Source: Lepidostoma basale (Eukaryota; Arthropoda; Insecta; Trichoptera; Lepidostomatidae). Taken from it: a stretch of DNA of 64,000 bases. The DNA lies in the NCBI GenBank assembly GCA_022606425.2, contig JAHDVF020000211.1, forward strand, positions 3,472,001-3,536,000. The letters run 5' to 3'. A model generated the notes under the pieces. The model was given only the letters and a program-made list of their open reading frames with translations. It had not been told where the DNA came from and did no database searches. Shown piece by piece: positions 10,281-26,880 of the stretch. Numbering within the stretch: position 1 is the stretch's first letter; every line of letters begins with the position of its first letter. The position numbers were made by a program, and so were the translations under genes.

Positions 10281-10730
10281 ACATTGTTTTACCAAAAAAT
10301 ACATCAGTTTATGTTCTTAAAAAAATTCTTCTAATAAACTATTTCTTAATAATTTTTTATTTATCTATTTTTTACAATCTTTATCTAAGCAGACATAATA
10401 ATGTCATTCAGTTTTTTCCATTAGTCATCAAGTTTGTTTGTTTTGGTTTGTTTATGGCACCTTGTAATATGTATATTTTAGTGAGTAGTGTTAGCACTTA
10501 TTGTAATCAGGTAATATGATAATCTGTAGCGCCGATAAGTGACATAATTACCTGCCAGGGCTCCATGTCTATAATCACTGTAACTAGACATTGGATCACT
10601 CTGTTAACTTAAGTATTTTAATGTCCCTCCATTAAAGCCTCTATTGACGAGTTAATTAACTACCATACCTTTCTGTCATACTCATATTTTCTTATTCAAT
10701 ATCCTTTCACATTATTATAAAATTAAGACT
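10281..10730. other. No gene seen
   Basis: AT-rich, without a convincing ORF or repeat partner. CTGTAGCGCCGATAAGTG near 10526 is the only GC-richer word. Confidence 0.35.
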
Positions 10731-10734
10731 TGTT

Positions 10735-11170
10735 TTCTTCTTCTGGTGCCGTGCATGTCCACCCAAACTTTGGGAATTACCGTAGCGACAGCATCTCTGT
10801 CCTGCACCAATTGGAACACGTTCTCAACTCTCTTCATTCCTGTCCAGTCCCTTATATTCTGCAGCCAGGACAACTGCCTTTTGCCAACTTTCAGCCATCT
10901 CTCTTTCTTACCTACGATTATCAGCCGAAAGAGCCTTGCTAATGAAGCCTTACTAATCATCACATTTGAAAACAGCTCTTTATTGGCTCTGGCTCTCTGT
11001 AGTAAATCTGCATTACTGACCTTATCAGTCCACGGTATACGGATTATTCTGCGCTTTAACCACATCTCAAACGCCTCCAACCGGTTCATAACATTCACTT
11101 TCAGAGTCCAAGTATCACAGCCATATAGGACATACAGACTGTATATAGCATTTAACTATTCTTTGTCGGA
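10735..11170 (-). mobile_element. LINE 3' fragment (GAA-tail group) next to an mnb exon
   Basis: The minus strand reads RLEAFEMWLKRRIIRIPWTD, KVSNADLLQRARANKE, RQLSWLQNIRDWTGMKRVEN and MHGTRRRK, a LINE ORF2 C-terminus; a related plus-strand copy lies at 43395-43665. The first 120 codons are in one frame. It ends only about 80 bp before the splice acceptor of the first recognised mnb exon. Confidence 0.88.
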
Positions 11171-11219
11171 GTTTCAGATTTAAATTATCGTTGCAAAAGA
11201 AGGTTCTCATTTTCATTAG

Positions 11220-12845
<1,626 letters not shown>

Positions 12846-12857
12846 TAGTGTCCGATC

Positions 12858-13400
12858 TTCTTCTTCTTCTTCTTTTTGTCCTGTCACACCTCCGTGGTGC
12901 ATACGGCCTCAAGGAACCTTCTCCACCCGACTCTATCGCATGCCTGATGCCTAACATCATCCCAAGTGAGACCTGCCGCCTTAACCTTGTCCTGCAGGGT
13001 TCTTCTCCAGGTGGCTCTAGGTCTGCCTCGCTTTCTCTTTCCCCTATAGGGGACTAGTCTAGTGCACCCTAAGCGATACAGGCTGGGTTCCGTCTCAGAG
13101 TGTGACCGATCCACTGCCATTTGCGTCTAGCAACCTGTTCTCTAATTGGCTTTTCGCCTGCCATAGTCCAGAGAGCGGCATTTGACACTTTTTTGGGGCC
13201 AATAGATTTTGAATATTGAGCGAAGCCACCTATTTATAAACACCTGGAGTTTACCAATAACGTCCTCGGTAGACTTCCAAGTCTCACATCCATACAACAG
13301 TACACTTTTAACGCTAATGCTGAATATTTGGAGCTTGAGCTTTCTCGAAATGATACTGGAGCGCCATACAGGGCGAAGCATAGCGAAAGCTCCCCTTGCC
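12858..13400 (-). mobile_element. LINE 3' fragment with (GAA)n tail
   Basis: The minus strand reads MLRPVWRSSIISRKLK, VKSVLLYGCETWKSTED and FINRWLRSIFKIYWPQ, then in another frame RHSETEPSLYRLGCTRLV-type sequence and GRPRATWRRTLQDKVKAAGL. The tail CTTCTTCTTCTTCTT at about 12857-12872 is (GAA)n on the sense strand. Related fragments: 19490-19730 (+) and 53010-53155 (-). Confidence 0.88.
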
Positions 13401-13507
13401 GTGTTTATAGGTGTTTATAGGTTATTAAACCTACGCCAAACTAAAAAGTGGTACTTATGGATGGTTTCGTAAGTAACATCACTCGTGGAGGTACCTTCCT
13501 TCTTCAT

Positions 13508-13561
13508 AGTACAATATATCATTTAAAAAGTGTATCACTACACTTTTTAAATAATATATTG
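13508..13561. repeat. Short hairpin
   Basis: CAATATATCATTTAAAAAGT / ACTTTTTAAATAATATATTG arms around a small GTATCACTAC centre inside an mnb intron. Confidence 0.7.
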
Positions 13562-13799
13562 ATCCTGATAAAACAGAAAAAGAGAAAGAAAAGAAAAAAC
13601 CATTGTAATATGGTGGTCATGGGGACAGAACGCTTGGCTCCTGATCCAGTTAACACCAAAATTATTTAAAAAATAATTGCATTTAAACACACCTCGTTTA
13701 AAAAAAAAAATGTTGTAAAGTAATTGCTCACCTTTCCAACAATATTCCCATCAGACGTAAGAGGAATAGCCACAAGAGCTGAATCTCTGTAACAAACGT

Positions 13800-14250
13800 A
13801 GCCATAACAAACCATCACGCCCTTTTCTGTAGGGGTAAGCAGAGAGAATAGACCACCACACTACTCTATCCTTACACACCTCTCTAGCTTCCTCCACATT
13901 CATACAATGAGTCATACACGCACGTCGATTCTTCCGACTTCTAACCTTTAAAATTTGATTCATTCGGTCATGCCATGTTTTCCTCGGTCTACCTCGACTT
14001 CCACTTACATCTTTAATGTATACATTCTTAATCATTCTTTCTCCATCCATGCGCTCCGTATGTTCGAACCTACACAAGCGATCCTTTCATAATTTTGTTC
14101 ACAATACCTTCTTCCGCTCTTTATTCCTATCTTATATCGTTCTATCACACACACGTCTTAGGGACCCATCTCTACCGCATTTATTCTGCTCTCATCCTTC
14201 TTCTGCCAGTTCTATGGTTCGCTTCGAACGTGAACGGCTATTTTCGCTTT
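13800..14250 (-). mobile_element. LINE 3' fragment, AACAAACC-tail subfamily
   Basis: The minus strand reads CRFEHTERMDGERMIKNVYI, DVSGSRGRPRKTWHDRMNQI and RRACMTHCMNVEEAREVC, ending CCTACCCCTACAG...GGTTTGTTATGG. An insert relative to the consensus gives VRSRKNRRACMT. The tail begins GGTTTGTT rather than GGTTAGTT. Confidence 0.88.
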
Positions 14251-14306
14251 CATTGATACTTTCATACATAATTCTTGTTTCCAATAACTATTTTTAAATT
14301 GATTGA

Positions 14307-16207
<1,901 letters not shown>

Positions 16208-16539
16208 TAATTCATATAATTATTATACATTATTACTCCACTAATATTTTTGTTTTGTTTATTGTTTTGATTATTGCCACGCTGTGTGTACGTGGCCTAC
16301 ATAATATTTACGCTATTGCAGTTTTTTCCGCTTATGGATGAGTAATGAATTGTTGTGAAATTGTTACATTGTTTATTGTATTTAATTTCCTTTCATGATA
16401 GTCGTAAATTGATGACCGCAATCATATATAGGAAGAATGTAATTAATAATGACCACCTCAATTATAATCACTACTAGTTACTGTGTACAGATGGCTTAAT
16501 AAATTGTAGAACAGATATATCCATTAGCATATTTAATTG

Positions 16540-16760
16540 CTGTGCTCATGCTCATAAGGATGGTTTGGACACATCTAAAGAATGAATGAAGAAATATTGT
16601 TAAAAAAAGTATATGCTAATGTGGCACTATCAAATGAATCAAATATGAAATCAACACAATGTATGAATGTTGAGGAAGCGAGATGAAGTATGTCAGGAAA
16701 GAACAGTGTGGCAGTCCACGGGTAAAAAGGCCTACCCCTTTGGAGAGATGGTTGTTAATT
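16540..16760 (+). mobile_element. TTAG-tail LINE, 3' fragment
   Basis: GGTTTGGACACATCTAAAGA, ATGAATGAAGAAATATTG and CAATGTATGAATGTTGAGGA match the family; it ends GGCAGTCCACGG...CCTACCCCTTTGGAGAGATG and GTTGTTAATT. Heavily mutated. Confidence 0.85.
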
Positions 16761-16804
16761 TAATTAAAATGCAGAGGGCTTTTTACATATACATAAAATT
16801 ATTT

Positions 16805-17200
16805 AAATTCTCTATAAGGGGTAGACAGACGATGGACCCTCAAATCAAAAATAAAAAAAACCCAAATAAATATGATTCTGTCACCATAGAGATAGGCAGA
16901 AAAGTAGAACGGCTGCACTGTCCTTTTCTAAAATACTTATCTCGGTTCCGCAATATTCATGTTGATTTTTCTGACTCCTCGGATGGCTGAAATTTCAAAT
17001 TTGATTGATTCATTTGTTCGACGTATTCCTAGGTCTTCCTTTATTTCTTGCTCTATTCACATCGTTGACATAAACTTTCATTACCATTCTTAATTCATTT
17101 ATTATTTTATTCATAACACTTTCATTCTCATTGAATTCACTATCTATATCTGTATTCTATCATATCCAAGAGATCTCTAAAAATTTTCTATCTTGATATG
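16805..17200 (-). mobile_element. TTAG-tail LINE, degraded 3' fragment
   Basis: Reverse-complement family words (AAGGGGTAGACAGACGATGG, GGTTCCGCAATATTCATGTT, TTCTGACTCCTCGGATGGCT, GGTCTTCCTTTATTTCTTGC) appear in the right order with many changes. Confidence 0.75.
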
Positions 17201-17734
17201 CTTCTGTAGTCTTCTCCACACTCATTCATGTTATGCACACAGGCTAATCCTTCATGCCATGTTTTAATCGATATACATTGAATTTGTACTGCATTCAGCA
17301 TTAATGTATTGCATCATATTGTATATTTTATTCTTTACACTAAGATTTTTAAAGGATATTCAAATTTATCAATCCATTCTGGTCCTTATGTAAATGTTTT
17401 ATCTAAAGTAATAAAAAATGTATTCCTCACATACAATCTACTAAAGTTGCAGCTTTAATTCCATTGCCATGAGCAACCCTTGAGGTGACTTATTAATAAA
17501 TAAAATCGGCACTATATAAACCCACCCAAATCTGTTATACCACCCACCCAAAATAACAGGTTAAATGAACTTGACCTACATTCACAAAAACAGCTGTTAA
17601 AAAGTCAATGAACTTTCACAAAAAAAAAATCCTGACAGAAAAAGTATCTCTTAAATTAGTTATAGAACAAAATATATTTAATTTCAAATAATAATTAAAT
17701 AACAATTTTGTTTAATAACTACTTCCATATTTTG

Positions 17735-17905
17735 TCTTTATTTTGACAGCGACTGGTTTTGCCAGGCTAGCTAGCAAAATTAGCCTGCTCGAATTCAGTC
17801 GCTGTCAAAATTAAGACAAAATGAAGATGTAGTTATTAAAAAAAAAACATTTAATTTAATTACTGTTTAAAATGAATTTCCATTAACTGATTTACAATCA
17901 CGAGT
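17735..17905. repeat. Foldback family 4 copy
   Basis: TTTGTCTTTATTTTGACAGC and GCGACTG pair with CAGTCGCTGTCAAAATTAAG and ACAAA around TTTTGCCAGGCTAGCTAGC. The right flank (AATGAATTTCCATTAACTG) resembles the flank of the second copy at 38695-38930. Confidence 0.8.
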
Positions 17906-17997
17906 TTTGTCACAATCTGTTGTTTAAATGCAAACTACAAAAACACGTGCATTTTGTGACCATCTGACTAATCAATGTGATCCTTCACCCTTTGTGA

Positions 17998-19045
<1,048 letters not shown>

Positions 19046-19101
19046 TGAGAGGATGCAATAGTTCCGAAAATTAAATGAAATTGGAAAACTACAGATATTT
19101 A

Positions 19102-19427
19102 TTAACCGCCCTACCTCAAGGTAACTTTCTGAGAAACATGCTAAAAAAATTCACGTTTTTTTATAATAAATTTAATTATATATTAATTTTATTTTTTTAA
19201 ATTACGAATCGTCAAAAACTCGACCGCACACTTCGCTTGCCCCTTGTAAAACTATCATACTTGTGAAGACTTGTACTCAAGTGCTTCTGGCACACTCACA
19301 TATCCCTAACAGCTTGTACATTTTAGGTACATTACTTTTTCTCAAGCGCGTACGTGATACGGGATAGCGCAGAATGGTACTGTCAAAGTGTGCGTATTAC
19401 GTACGTTTATATGCATAGGGCAGTTAA
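19102..19427. mobile_element. TTAA-bounded MITE, 326 bp
   Basis: TTAACCGCCCTA at the left and TAGGGCAGTTAA at the right are inverted repeats (TTAAC[C/T]GCCCTA) with TTAA at both ends. A related left end is at 26736 (TTAACCGCCCTACCTGCAGG). No ORF. Confidence 0.7.
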
Positions 19428-19489
19428 TAGTTGTCTTCGCTCCAAGATTTTTTGACGTTAAATAGTATCAAATGCCATTCTTTGGGCCA

Positions 19490-19730
19490 TGGCAGGTGAA
19501 AGATCAATCAGAAAACAAGTTGCTAGGCGCAAATAGCTATGGATTGATCACACCCTGAGACGGAACCCAGTCTGCATCGTTCAAGGCGCATTAGACTGGT
19601 CTCCTGTGGGTGGAAAGAGGAAGCGAGGCAGACTTAGAGTCACCTCGAGAAGAACACTGCGATGAGGTTAAGGTGGCAGGACACACTTGGAAGGGTGTTA
19701 GGCATCAGATATATGATATAGTTGACTCGA
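19490..19730 (+). mobile_element. LINE fragment, same family as 12858-13400
   Basis: ATTGATCACACCCTGAGACG, GAACCCAGTCTGCATCG, TTAGACTGGTCTCCTGTGGG and AGCGAGGCAGACTTAGAGTC are plus-strand equivalents of the 12880-13120 sequence. Stops show it is dead. Confidence 0.8.
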
Positions 19731-20007
19731 GCGCCATCTCTCGGTGAATCACATTGTACACAATTAAATACTGCCATAAAAAAATATAATTAAATTAAAC
19801 AATTTAAAAAAATGAACTTCCATCAATAGATTTCAGTAAAATCATTTGATTATCTCAAACAAAATATTTCAACTCAATATAAATTGTAGGTCCTCGCTTT
19901 ATAAGATTTATTTATCTGTCGCACAAATAATTAATTTATATTAATTTTAAAGGTGCATTATAGCACTGTTTGTTTGCCAAAGTATTTTTTTTATGACATC
20001 ATTTGAA

Positions 20008-20218
20008 CCCAATTACTGTATTCACTTTGTTTTTAGCTATTATTATATTGATTCTTGTGACATGTGATAGGTAGCTAATCTATCGCCATTTTATTGTCAC
20101 GTGAATTCTACACCAGACCAAAGACAGTGTGACAATCACACTGCTATCGCCGGGAACCGAACCAGAGACCTTCGGTATGGAAGTCAGAGGTATTACCACT
20201 CTGCCACGAAGGTCCGCA
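20008..20218 (-). mobile_element. tRNA-derived SINE
   Basis: Reverse complement of the 41637-41880 SINE: head GGACCTTCGTGGCAGAGTGG (A box) and GGTTCGGTTCCCGGCGATAG (B box), the hairpin around TGTGATTGTCACA, and the CACGTGACAATAAAATGGCG tail. Confidence 0.88.
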
Positions 20219-20287
20219 TTAATATTAATAAACTCGAAAAATTTGTTGTAATCGGTTCAGTATTTGTCAGGTCTATCGGTTTCATAG

Positions 20288-20587
<300 letters not shown>

Positions 20588-20690
20588 TAGACACAATGGT
20601 TTTCTCTACTTTACTTTATTTACGCTACACACACATGTGATTTCATTTTTAAAAAAAGTGCCATTTTTGTTTTTCAATTACCAACAGTTA

Positions 20691-20910
20691 TTAACCTCTC
20701 TGTGCTTATCGCCCCAACCGTGGGACTATTAAATACACAGTTACACACAGATTGCGCTTGTTCAGGGCTCATTTATTCCCAGATTACACCCATTCAGACT
20801 ACCAACGACATCTATTGGTGATACACAAAATTAAATAATTTATCGTCTAGTTACATTTTTTACAAACTGAAAAAAATATGTTTAAAAAATGTCGTTAATT
20901 GAGAGGTTAA
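20691..20910. mobile_element. TTAA-bounded MITE, 220 bp
   Basis: TTAACCTCTC at the left and GAGAGGTTAA at the right are perfect 10-bp inverted ends including the TTAA. No coding sequence. Confidence 0.7.
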
Positions 20911-21774
20911 CACAAATTTATTATCTACTTACTAAAATTCTATTCTTTATTACAGGAAAAACAACATTTTAGTATACTAAAAAATAAAATATAAATTCTT
21001 TTTGATTATCATTTACTTTGTGGTCACACATTATAGCTGGTTTATATATTTTTATAACCACTGATTATTTCTATCGTTAACTGGTGATACGTTATTTCAT
21101 TTATGCCTTCCAAGAAGATTGGCAATAGATATGAGTAATCAGTAGTTTGAACAACGTATAAATTAGAGTGTGATGAAAAATAACACAATTTTTAATTTCC
21201 ATACTAACAATTGTACTTCATCTTAATTTCTTTACTTATACTGGATTTTATAAGATAATAGTCTTTATTTTTAATAATGTTGTTGTCTATATGAACTTTC
21301 CGCTGTTGTGTACTAAGACCATATGCTTGCTGTCCGTGTATTTGCTAAGGGTGTTTGAGTTAAGCCTTCATCTCATTGTTACATTGGATGACAATCACAA
21401 TCACCCCAATATCTTTGCTATGAACCGTTTCGTTTTTGTTATTTGTTATTATTATTGACTCGCTCCCGGGAATTAAGTTTGAAGTGTAATATTTCAATTC
21501 CACACTAAGTCAAATAATATATTTCAAAGCGAACCGATGCATGTTACTCAATAAATATTATTATCTTTTATTTAAAATTCATTTGTTAGTTTTATATTAT
21601 TCACTGGAGCAATATTAATGTACATATACAAAAAAATGTATATTTTTGTGTTATACCGATAATGAAAGTGTAATCAGCCAAAATTAAATACTGGAGTTCT
21701 ACTATATAATACTGAATTTAAATTAATCTAAATGAAAAGTTTCAAAGTAATACACCGTCATCATCAGGTTAACA

Positions 21775-22000
21775 ATATTAAATAATTAATACAAATAAAA
21801 ATGTCCTATTTTCTAGAAAATTTGTTAAATGGGAATAACTATATTTCGTTTACCTACAGCATTATCAAATGTATTGACATGTAACAAGGTGAAACATGTC
21901 ATTCCCATGAAATATAATAAAACTTATAGAAAGTAGACATTTTCATTCTTATTAATTATTTAATATGGAGTTTTACATCATTGTTCAAGAAACAATAAAC
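21775..22000. repeat. Foldback family 1 copy, nearly complete
   Basis: Left arm AATAATTAATACAAATAAAA, CCTATTTTCTAGAAAATTTG; right arm GTGAAACATGTCATTCCCAT, AATATAATAAAACTTATAGA; outer end TTGTTCAAGAAACAATAAAC. Confidence 0.85.
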
Positions 22001-22187
22001 ATGAACAATGTTAACTATTTTATCAATAGTTTTGATATTTCTTTCAATGACTAACGTAAACTATATCTAAACATGTTGCGATATATCAAATCGCAATTGG
22101 AAAGCAGCATTTTCGGTCTAAATAATTTTTTTTTTTTTTTACTAACATTTTTGATTTTCAAATATTTTTCATTGTTAAATTAATAGT

Positions 22188-22265
22188 GCATGCAACGGTT
22201 TGCTAACGAGGAGTTCTATGAGACTGGTCGCTTCACTTGCCGTCCCTGGTGTGAGTCAGTGATAT
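22188..22265 (+). other. GC-richer islet in the last mnb intron, possible exon
   Basis: After TTAATAG the plus strand reads CMQRFANEEFYETGRFTCRP and WCESVI before a stop. A GTGAGT-like donor (CCCTGGTGTGAGTC) sits at about 22250. It stands out from AT-rich surroundings but does not continue the mnb frame from the 20585 donor beyond VHATVC, so its role is unknown. Confidence 0.25.
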
Positions 22266-22726
22266 AGATAATACATAATATTACATAGTTTGTCATTGTG
22301 ATATAATCATTGTGTACTTCATTGTTTTGTTTAGAATTTTTTTCCAATAATTGTTGTGTGTTCCATAATGTTATGAATTTATTTATGTATTTCATTTTAA
22401 TTATTTATTTTGTCCATAATATTCTATAGCATATATCTCCATTATAAAAAAAAAAATGAATAATCCTGTGGGAAAATGGAAAAAAATATGAAAATTGTTA
22501 AATCGTTGAGGCCATAGCTTGGCAGTAGAAATTCTTCTCTTTATTAATACATATTTTTAATTGTATTGATTTTTTGTATAACTTGTTAATTACTAAGATA
22601 CTTCATTGTTGTAGAAAAAAAATATTCTCAAAAATATATTTACAGGAAGTAATAAACATAATAAGTTTTTACTTTGTAAAATTTTAAATAATTTTTTATC
22701 TCATAAAAGAAAAGTATTAGATAAAG

Positions 22727-22930
22727 TAATTAATACATGTTTCATTATAATATACAGGAATGACACGTTTGGTCTTTCTAAGGCATTATCAAATGACATT
22801 TGTTAATGCCTCAGAAAGGTGAAATGTGTCATTCCCATAAATTATAATAAAACTTCTAGAAAACAGATGTTTTCATTCATATTAATAACTTAATATGGAG
22901 TTTTACATCATTGTTCAAGAAACAATAAAA
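22727..22930. repeat. Foldback family 1 copy
   Basis: GGAATGACACGTTTGGTCTT ... CATTATCAAATG folds onto CATTTGTTAATGCCTCAGAA ... GTGTCATTCCCAT. The right arm is complete to GTTCAAGAAACAATAAAA. Confidence 0.85.
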
Positions 22931-23238
22931 ACATTAGACAAAGCTTTACCAGGTAATAATTTGCCAGAGAAGAAGTTTTATCATTATTGCATTTTCAGAT
23001 CGTTGATTTGTAATGGCGTCTGAAATGTTTTGGGTAGTCAGATATTTTCAGGATATAATTTAAATCAATTAATGAGAACTGTCTCTGGGTAAGGTCGGGT
23101 ACTTTACAGCAGTCTTTTGGATATTGCTTGATCTTCACTCATTGGAAACAAGATTATTGAGAATCGTGAGGACGGGCGGCTACAGAGAAGAGGCAAAGAG
23201 AGGGTAGTAAGTGCTGATGGTTGTTGTTCTGTGCCCAG

Positions 23239-23313
23239 AGTGCGTGCGATGACTAGCGCCCCCACCCGGAGCCCCCGCCGGCCCCTCCTCGGCGCCCTAG
23301 CCTCCGTGTGAGT
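23239..23313 (+). other. mnb: Very GC-rich islet with splice signals, possible alternative last mnb exon
   Basis: A pyrimidine tract TTGTTGTTCTGTGCCCAG (acceptor ending 23238, with a second AG at 23240) leads into sequence that is about three-quarters GC. With the AG at 23240 used, phase 1 from 20585 stays open: VRAMTSAPTRSPRRPLLGAL then ASV and stop at 23309. A GTGAGT donor overlaps the end. I do not recognise the peptide, so this is a candidate only. Confidence 0.3.
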
Positions 23314-23936
23314 GGTCGGGCCCCATCCATTAGAAAAACGAGCCCAGGTCCGATATTAACCATCTCTTTCAACCGGAGCCCCCACTTGCTAAAAATTTAT
23401 CTGATAAAATATTTATTTTGGTCACATTATGCATTTATTGATATTGTTATAATTTTTACTGTAATTGTATTAGTACAATGGTTCTTGATGGAATTTTGTA
23501 GTTATTTTCGTTTAACTTGAGGCATTTGGGTGCAATTCTTTATGCTAATTTATTTTATTTAAATGCGGTGTAAAATTAATTACTCCAAAGGTGCACTAGG
23601 AAAAGATTGACCGAACAGTGGAGTCTTCAGTTGTTTCTTAAATTTAACGTCGCTATCTTTGTACTTAATGGTTGTCATGCAGAGGTCCGAAATCTACGCT
23701 GGATAGTTGAGCTTCTCAAAATCAATTTTTATTTTATTTCCTTTTGGATTTTGAGTCATTGAAGTTTCTTCAGGAGTGGTATGATATCGGCAGAATTTTT
23801 GTGACCCCATAATCAATCAGGCAGCAGCATTGAATACGCTTTGTATTCTGCTTAATTAATTATTTGGTAATTCAGCATACATTCCGTTAATCTTAATGTA
23901 AGCACTACAGACGAATTTAAGAGGATCCTAGCTTAG

Positions 23937-24304
23937 TTAACCCTCCCTTCCCTATGATGGGTATTTTCTACACATTGCTTCTAATAATCATCAATATCTT
24001 CATTGCATACTTCACTGTGGAAGCGCGAGGAGTTCAATGTTCTCACTGCCGCCGGTAGTAGCTCTCGGGCTTGCAACCAGAGTGGACCTATGCCCGTTCC
24101 GTGAACGTTGCCAGATGGTTTTTTAATGTTTTCAGCAAATAAATCTCAATTATTATAATTTTTGACTTCAATTATAATTAATTAAGGGGATTAGCTATTA
24201 ATGTTCTTATTTTTCCGATTTAAAATCCCTGATTTTTGATCGGGTACTGACTACCCATCACAGGAACGATCGTTTTTATTTTAGCACCGTAAGGGAAAGG
24301 TTAA
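23937..24304. mobile_element. TTAA-bounded MITE, 368 bp (shorter relative of 11490-12039)
   Basis: TTAA then CCCTCCCTTCCCTATGATGG at the left; GCACCGTAAGGGAAAGG then TTAA at the right. Long stretches match the 550-bp copy in the same orientation. Confidence 0.78.
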
Positions 24305-26735
24305 CCTTACTTATCCCCTTTTTCAATTGGATTCCTAAATGCATAATGTTGACCAAGTTAATTTAATAATCAGAAACTATTAGTATAAAAAGCTCGCGAT
24401 GTCTTCACTAAGTTATTATTCTCACTTATGTTGTTCTTAAAATCAAAACTACATAATATGCAATAAATTTAATTATTGCATTTTTATAGAATACCTATAA
24501 TGCGGCAAATCGGGGCTCCGACTAACAACTTCTATATGAAGCAATCCAACAAATTCTCACACGGCATTCAAAATACATTTATTTTATTTCAAATATATAA
24601 TTTTAAACATTATTTTCAAATACATAATTTTTAGTCATGATATTCCATCTTTAAATAACCGGAACTATGTATTTTGAATGCTGAATTTTACAAACACTTA
24701 TTTTGTCTTGTATATTAGCATTATAACTTTTATTCGAAAATGTTTAATTATTTTTCGAGCATATATTTTGTCTCCGATTCATATAATTTCAACTAATATG
24801 ATTTCTAATATTATTTTGATTTATTAAAAACACAATAGTGTTTTATAAATTATGTGAGTTTTTAAGGAATTTGCTTTCACACCTATAGTGTGACTTGCTA
24901 CGTTTGCAGTCAAAAAATATTATTTCGAATTGCAGCAGACTACATTTGCAGCTCATATTTGAATGTATCTTATAAACCTTTTTAATTACTGTATGTAATA
25001 TTATAATTAACTGGGACTATCTGTTTGAGCTGTGAATGTAGCCAACCGAAGTACGAGATATTTTTTTTTACTGCAAATGAAGTCAGCCGTGCGATGGGGG
25101 TTAATATGAAAAGAAGATACCTTGTTATGGATATAGAAAATGCCTGGACCCCTTTACAAGTTAGAGCTATTATTTTATAAAAGAAATTCACTTCCCTGCA
25201 ATATTGCAATATTAAAGAGAACCTACAGCATGCCCCCCTTGGCCTATTCCAAATGGGAATATTTGCTAGTGAATCACCTGTTATCGTCATAATTGATGCA
25301 GGATATTTCACTGTTATTTGCAAGCAGTTTTAGGTGAACTGTAGATAACAATGTAATATGTATAATATATATTTTTTATACATTGTATGCGGATGCTTTG
25401 TTATATGGACCATAAAAAAAAACTTGTTCCATACATAAAAATATTTTATTATTTATTTAACAGTTTATTTGCCTTATTAAACTAGTTTTTTTTTTCAAAA
25501 TTTATTTTGTATAAAAAAACCTGATGATTTAATATTGCACTAGTATTTCTTAAGTGACAAAAATCTAAATAGTATTTTCCACTAGTTTAATTGTATTACA
25601 ATAATCATTTTATTTTTTGTATTACTTATTTTACTTCATATTTTTTATGATATAGAAAACTCATTTTAAAATATGTACACGAAAAATAAGTATCTAGTAT
25701 TGTGAATGCGGTAATGGAATTAAATTGAAAAAAAAAGAAAAATAATTTACGTCATTTTCCATCATTATAAAATATAATTCAATTAATTATCAATTACTTG
25801 TCCAGTACAAATTATGACTGGTTATATTAATATCTTTTCCCGCATACAATGTGTTAAGATTGCAAGTATTGTTAATTTTATTTTTATTTTATATTTATTA
25901 TAAATAATTAGATCTTACTAATATATATTTTTATTAAATCTGGAAAACGCTGTACTTTTTTTCGTTAGGATCCAACTTATGTAACCATTTATTCACATTT
26001 AAAAAAAAATATTTTGAAAAACTATATTATCATGATGTCAATTAGCTTATAGATTATTTATATATTTTTTTAATATCTTACAATTTTGGAGAGTTAATTA
26101 AAGTAGTTTCTTTGAAATTTATTTTCATCTGAATTAGAATGTTAATTTAGAAGTAAACTATTGTTAAAATTAAAAAATATTTAAATATAAAATTTTCAAG
26201 TTGCATATAAAATATTAATAGTAAAATATAATTCAAACGTATTTTGATTCCAACATTTTGCAGTATCTAAAAATTAATGATTCTTCGGAATAAACATTCA
26301 AAATTTGTTACAGTACATTTATTTGCCGAGAATATTTGATTTAATTAATATTTTTTACATGGTTATGAAAGTGGACATTTCATTTATACAATTTATAATA
26401 TTTAAGGAATTTTATGTAATAATATTTTAAAATAACATTAAGTACACTTAAAAGGTTTTATGGTTTATTTATTATTATTTATATATATTCTCATGATCAT
26501 TTCACGTTTATTTTTTTATTATATTACATTGTCTTGTGGCATGTTAAGTTATTATTATTTTTTTTACATAAATTTTATTTTTGCATGCAGACTTTTACTG
26601 TAGACATAATTAAATTGTTATTCAACATAATATAATTTAAATTTTAGGAGATTATCCATATTCTGTTAAATTCGCAATTTATGCCATGCAATATCTGAGA
26701 CCTGAGCTCTAGATCAGAGGTATGCATCTTCTTCC
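24305..26735. other. AT-rich intron body, no feature seen
   Basis: Very AT-rich with homopolymer runs. A 113-codon minus-strand frame (24982-25323) has no recognisable domain and no splice context, so I treat it as chance. Confidence 0.5.
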
Positions 26736-26880
26736 TTAACCGCCCTACCTGCAGGTAACATTCCCAGATGTGCGCTAAAAAAAACACCTTTTTCATTTAT
26801 TAAATTTAGTTATACATTAATTATTATACGAATTTGCGAAGTTCAACTATATTATACGCATTTTCGTTATTTTAGAGAGT
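26736..26880. mobile_element. Partial TTAA-type element
   Basis: TTAACCGCCCTACCTGCAGG and GTAACATTCCCAGATGTGCG match the left end of the 19102 element. No matching right end was found. Confidence 0.5.

Noticed and set aside
24982..25323. 113-codon minus-strand ORF in the last mnb intron
   Set aside because: No recognisable motif, AT-driven composition and no splice context.
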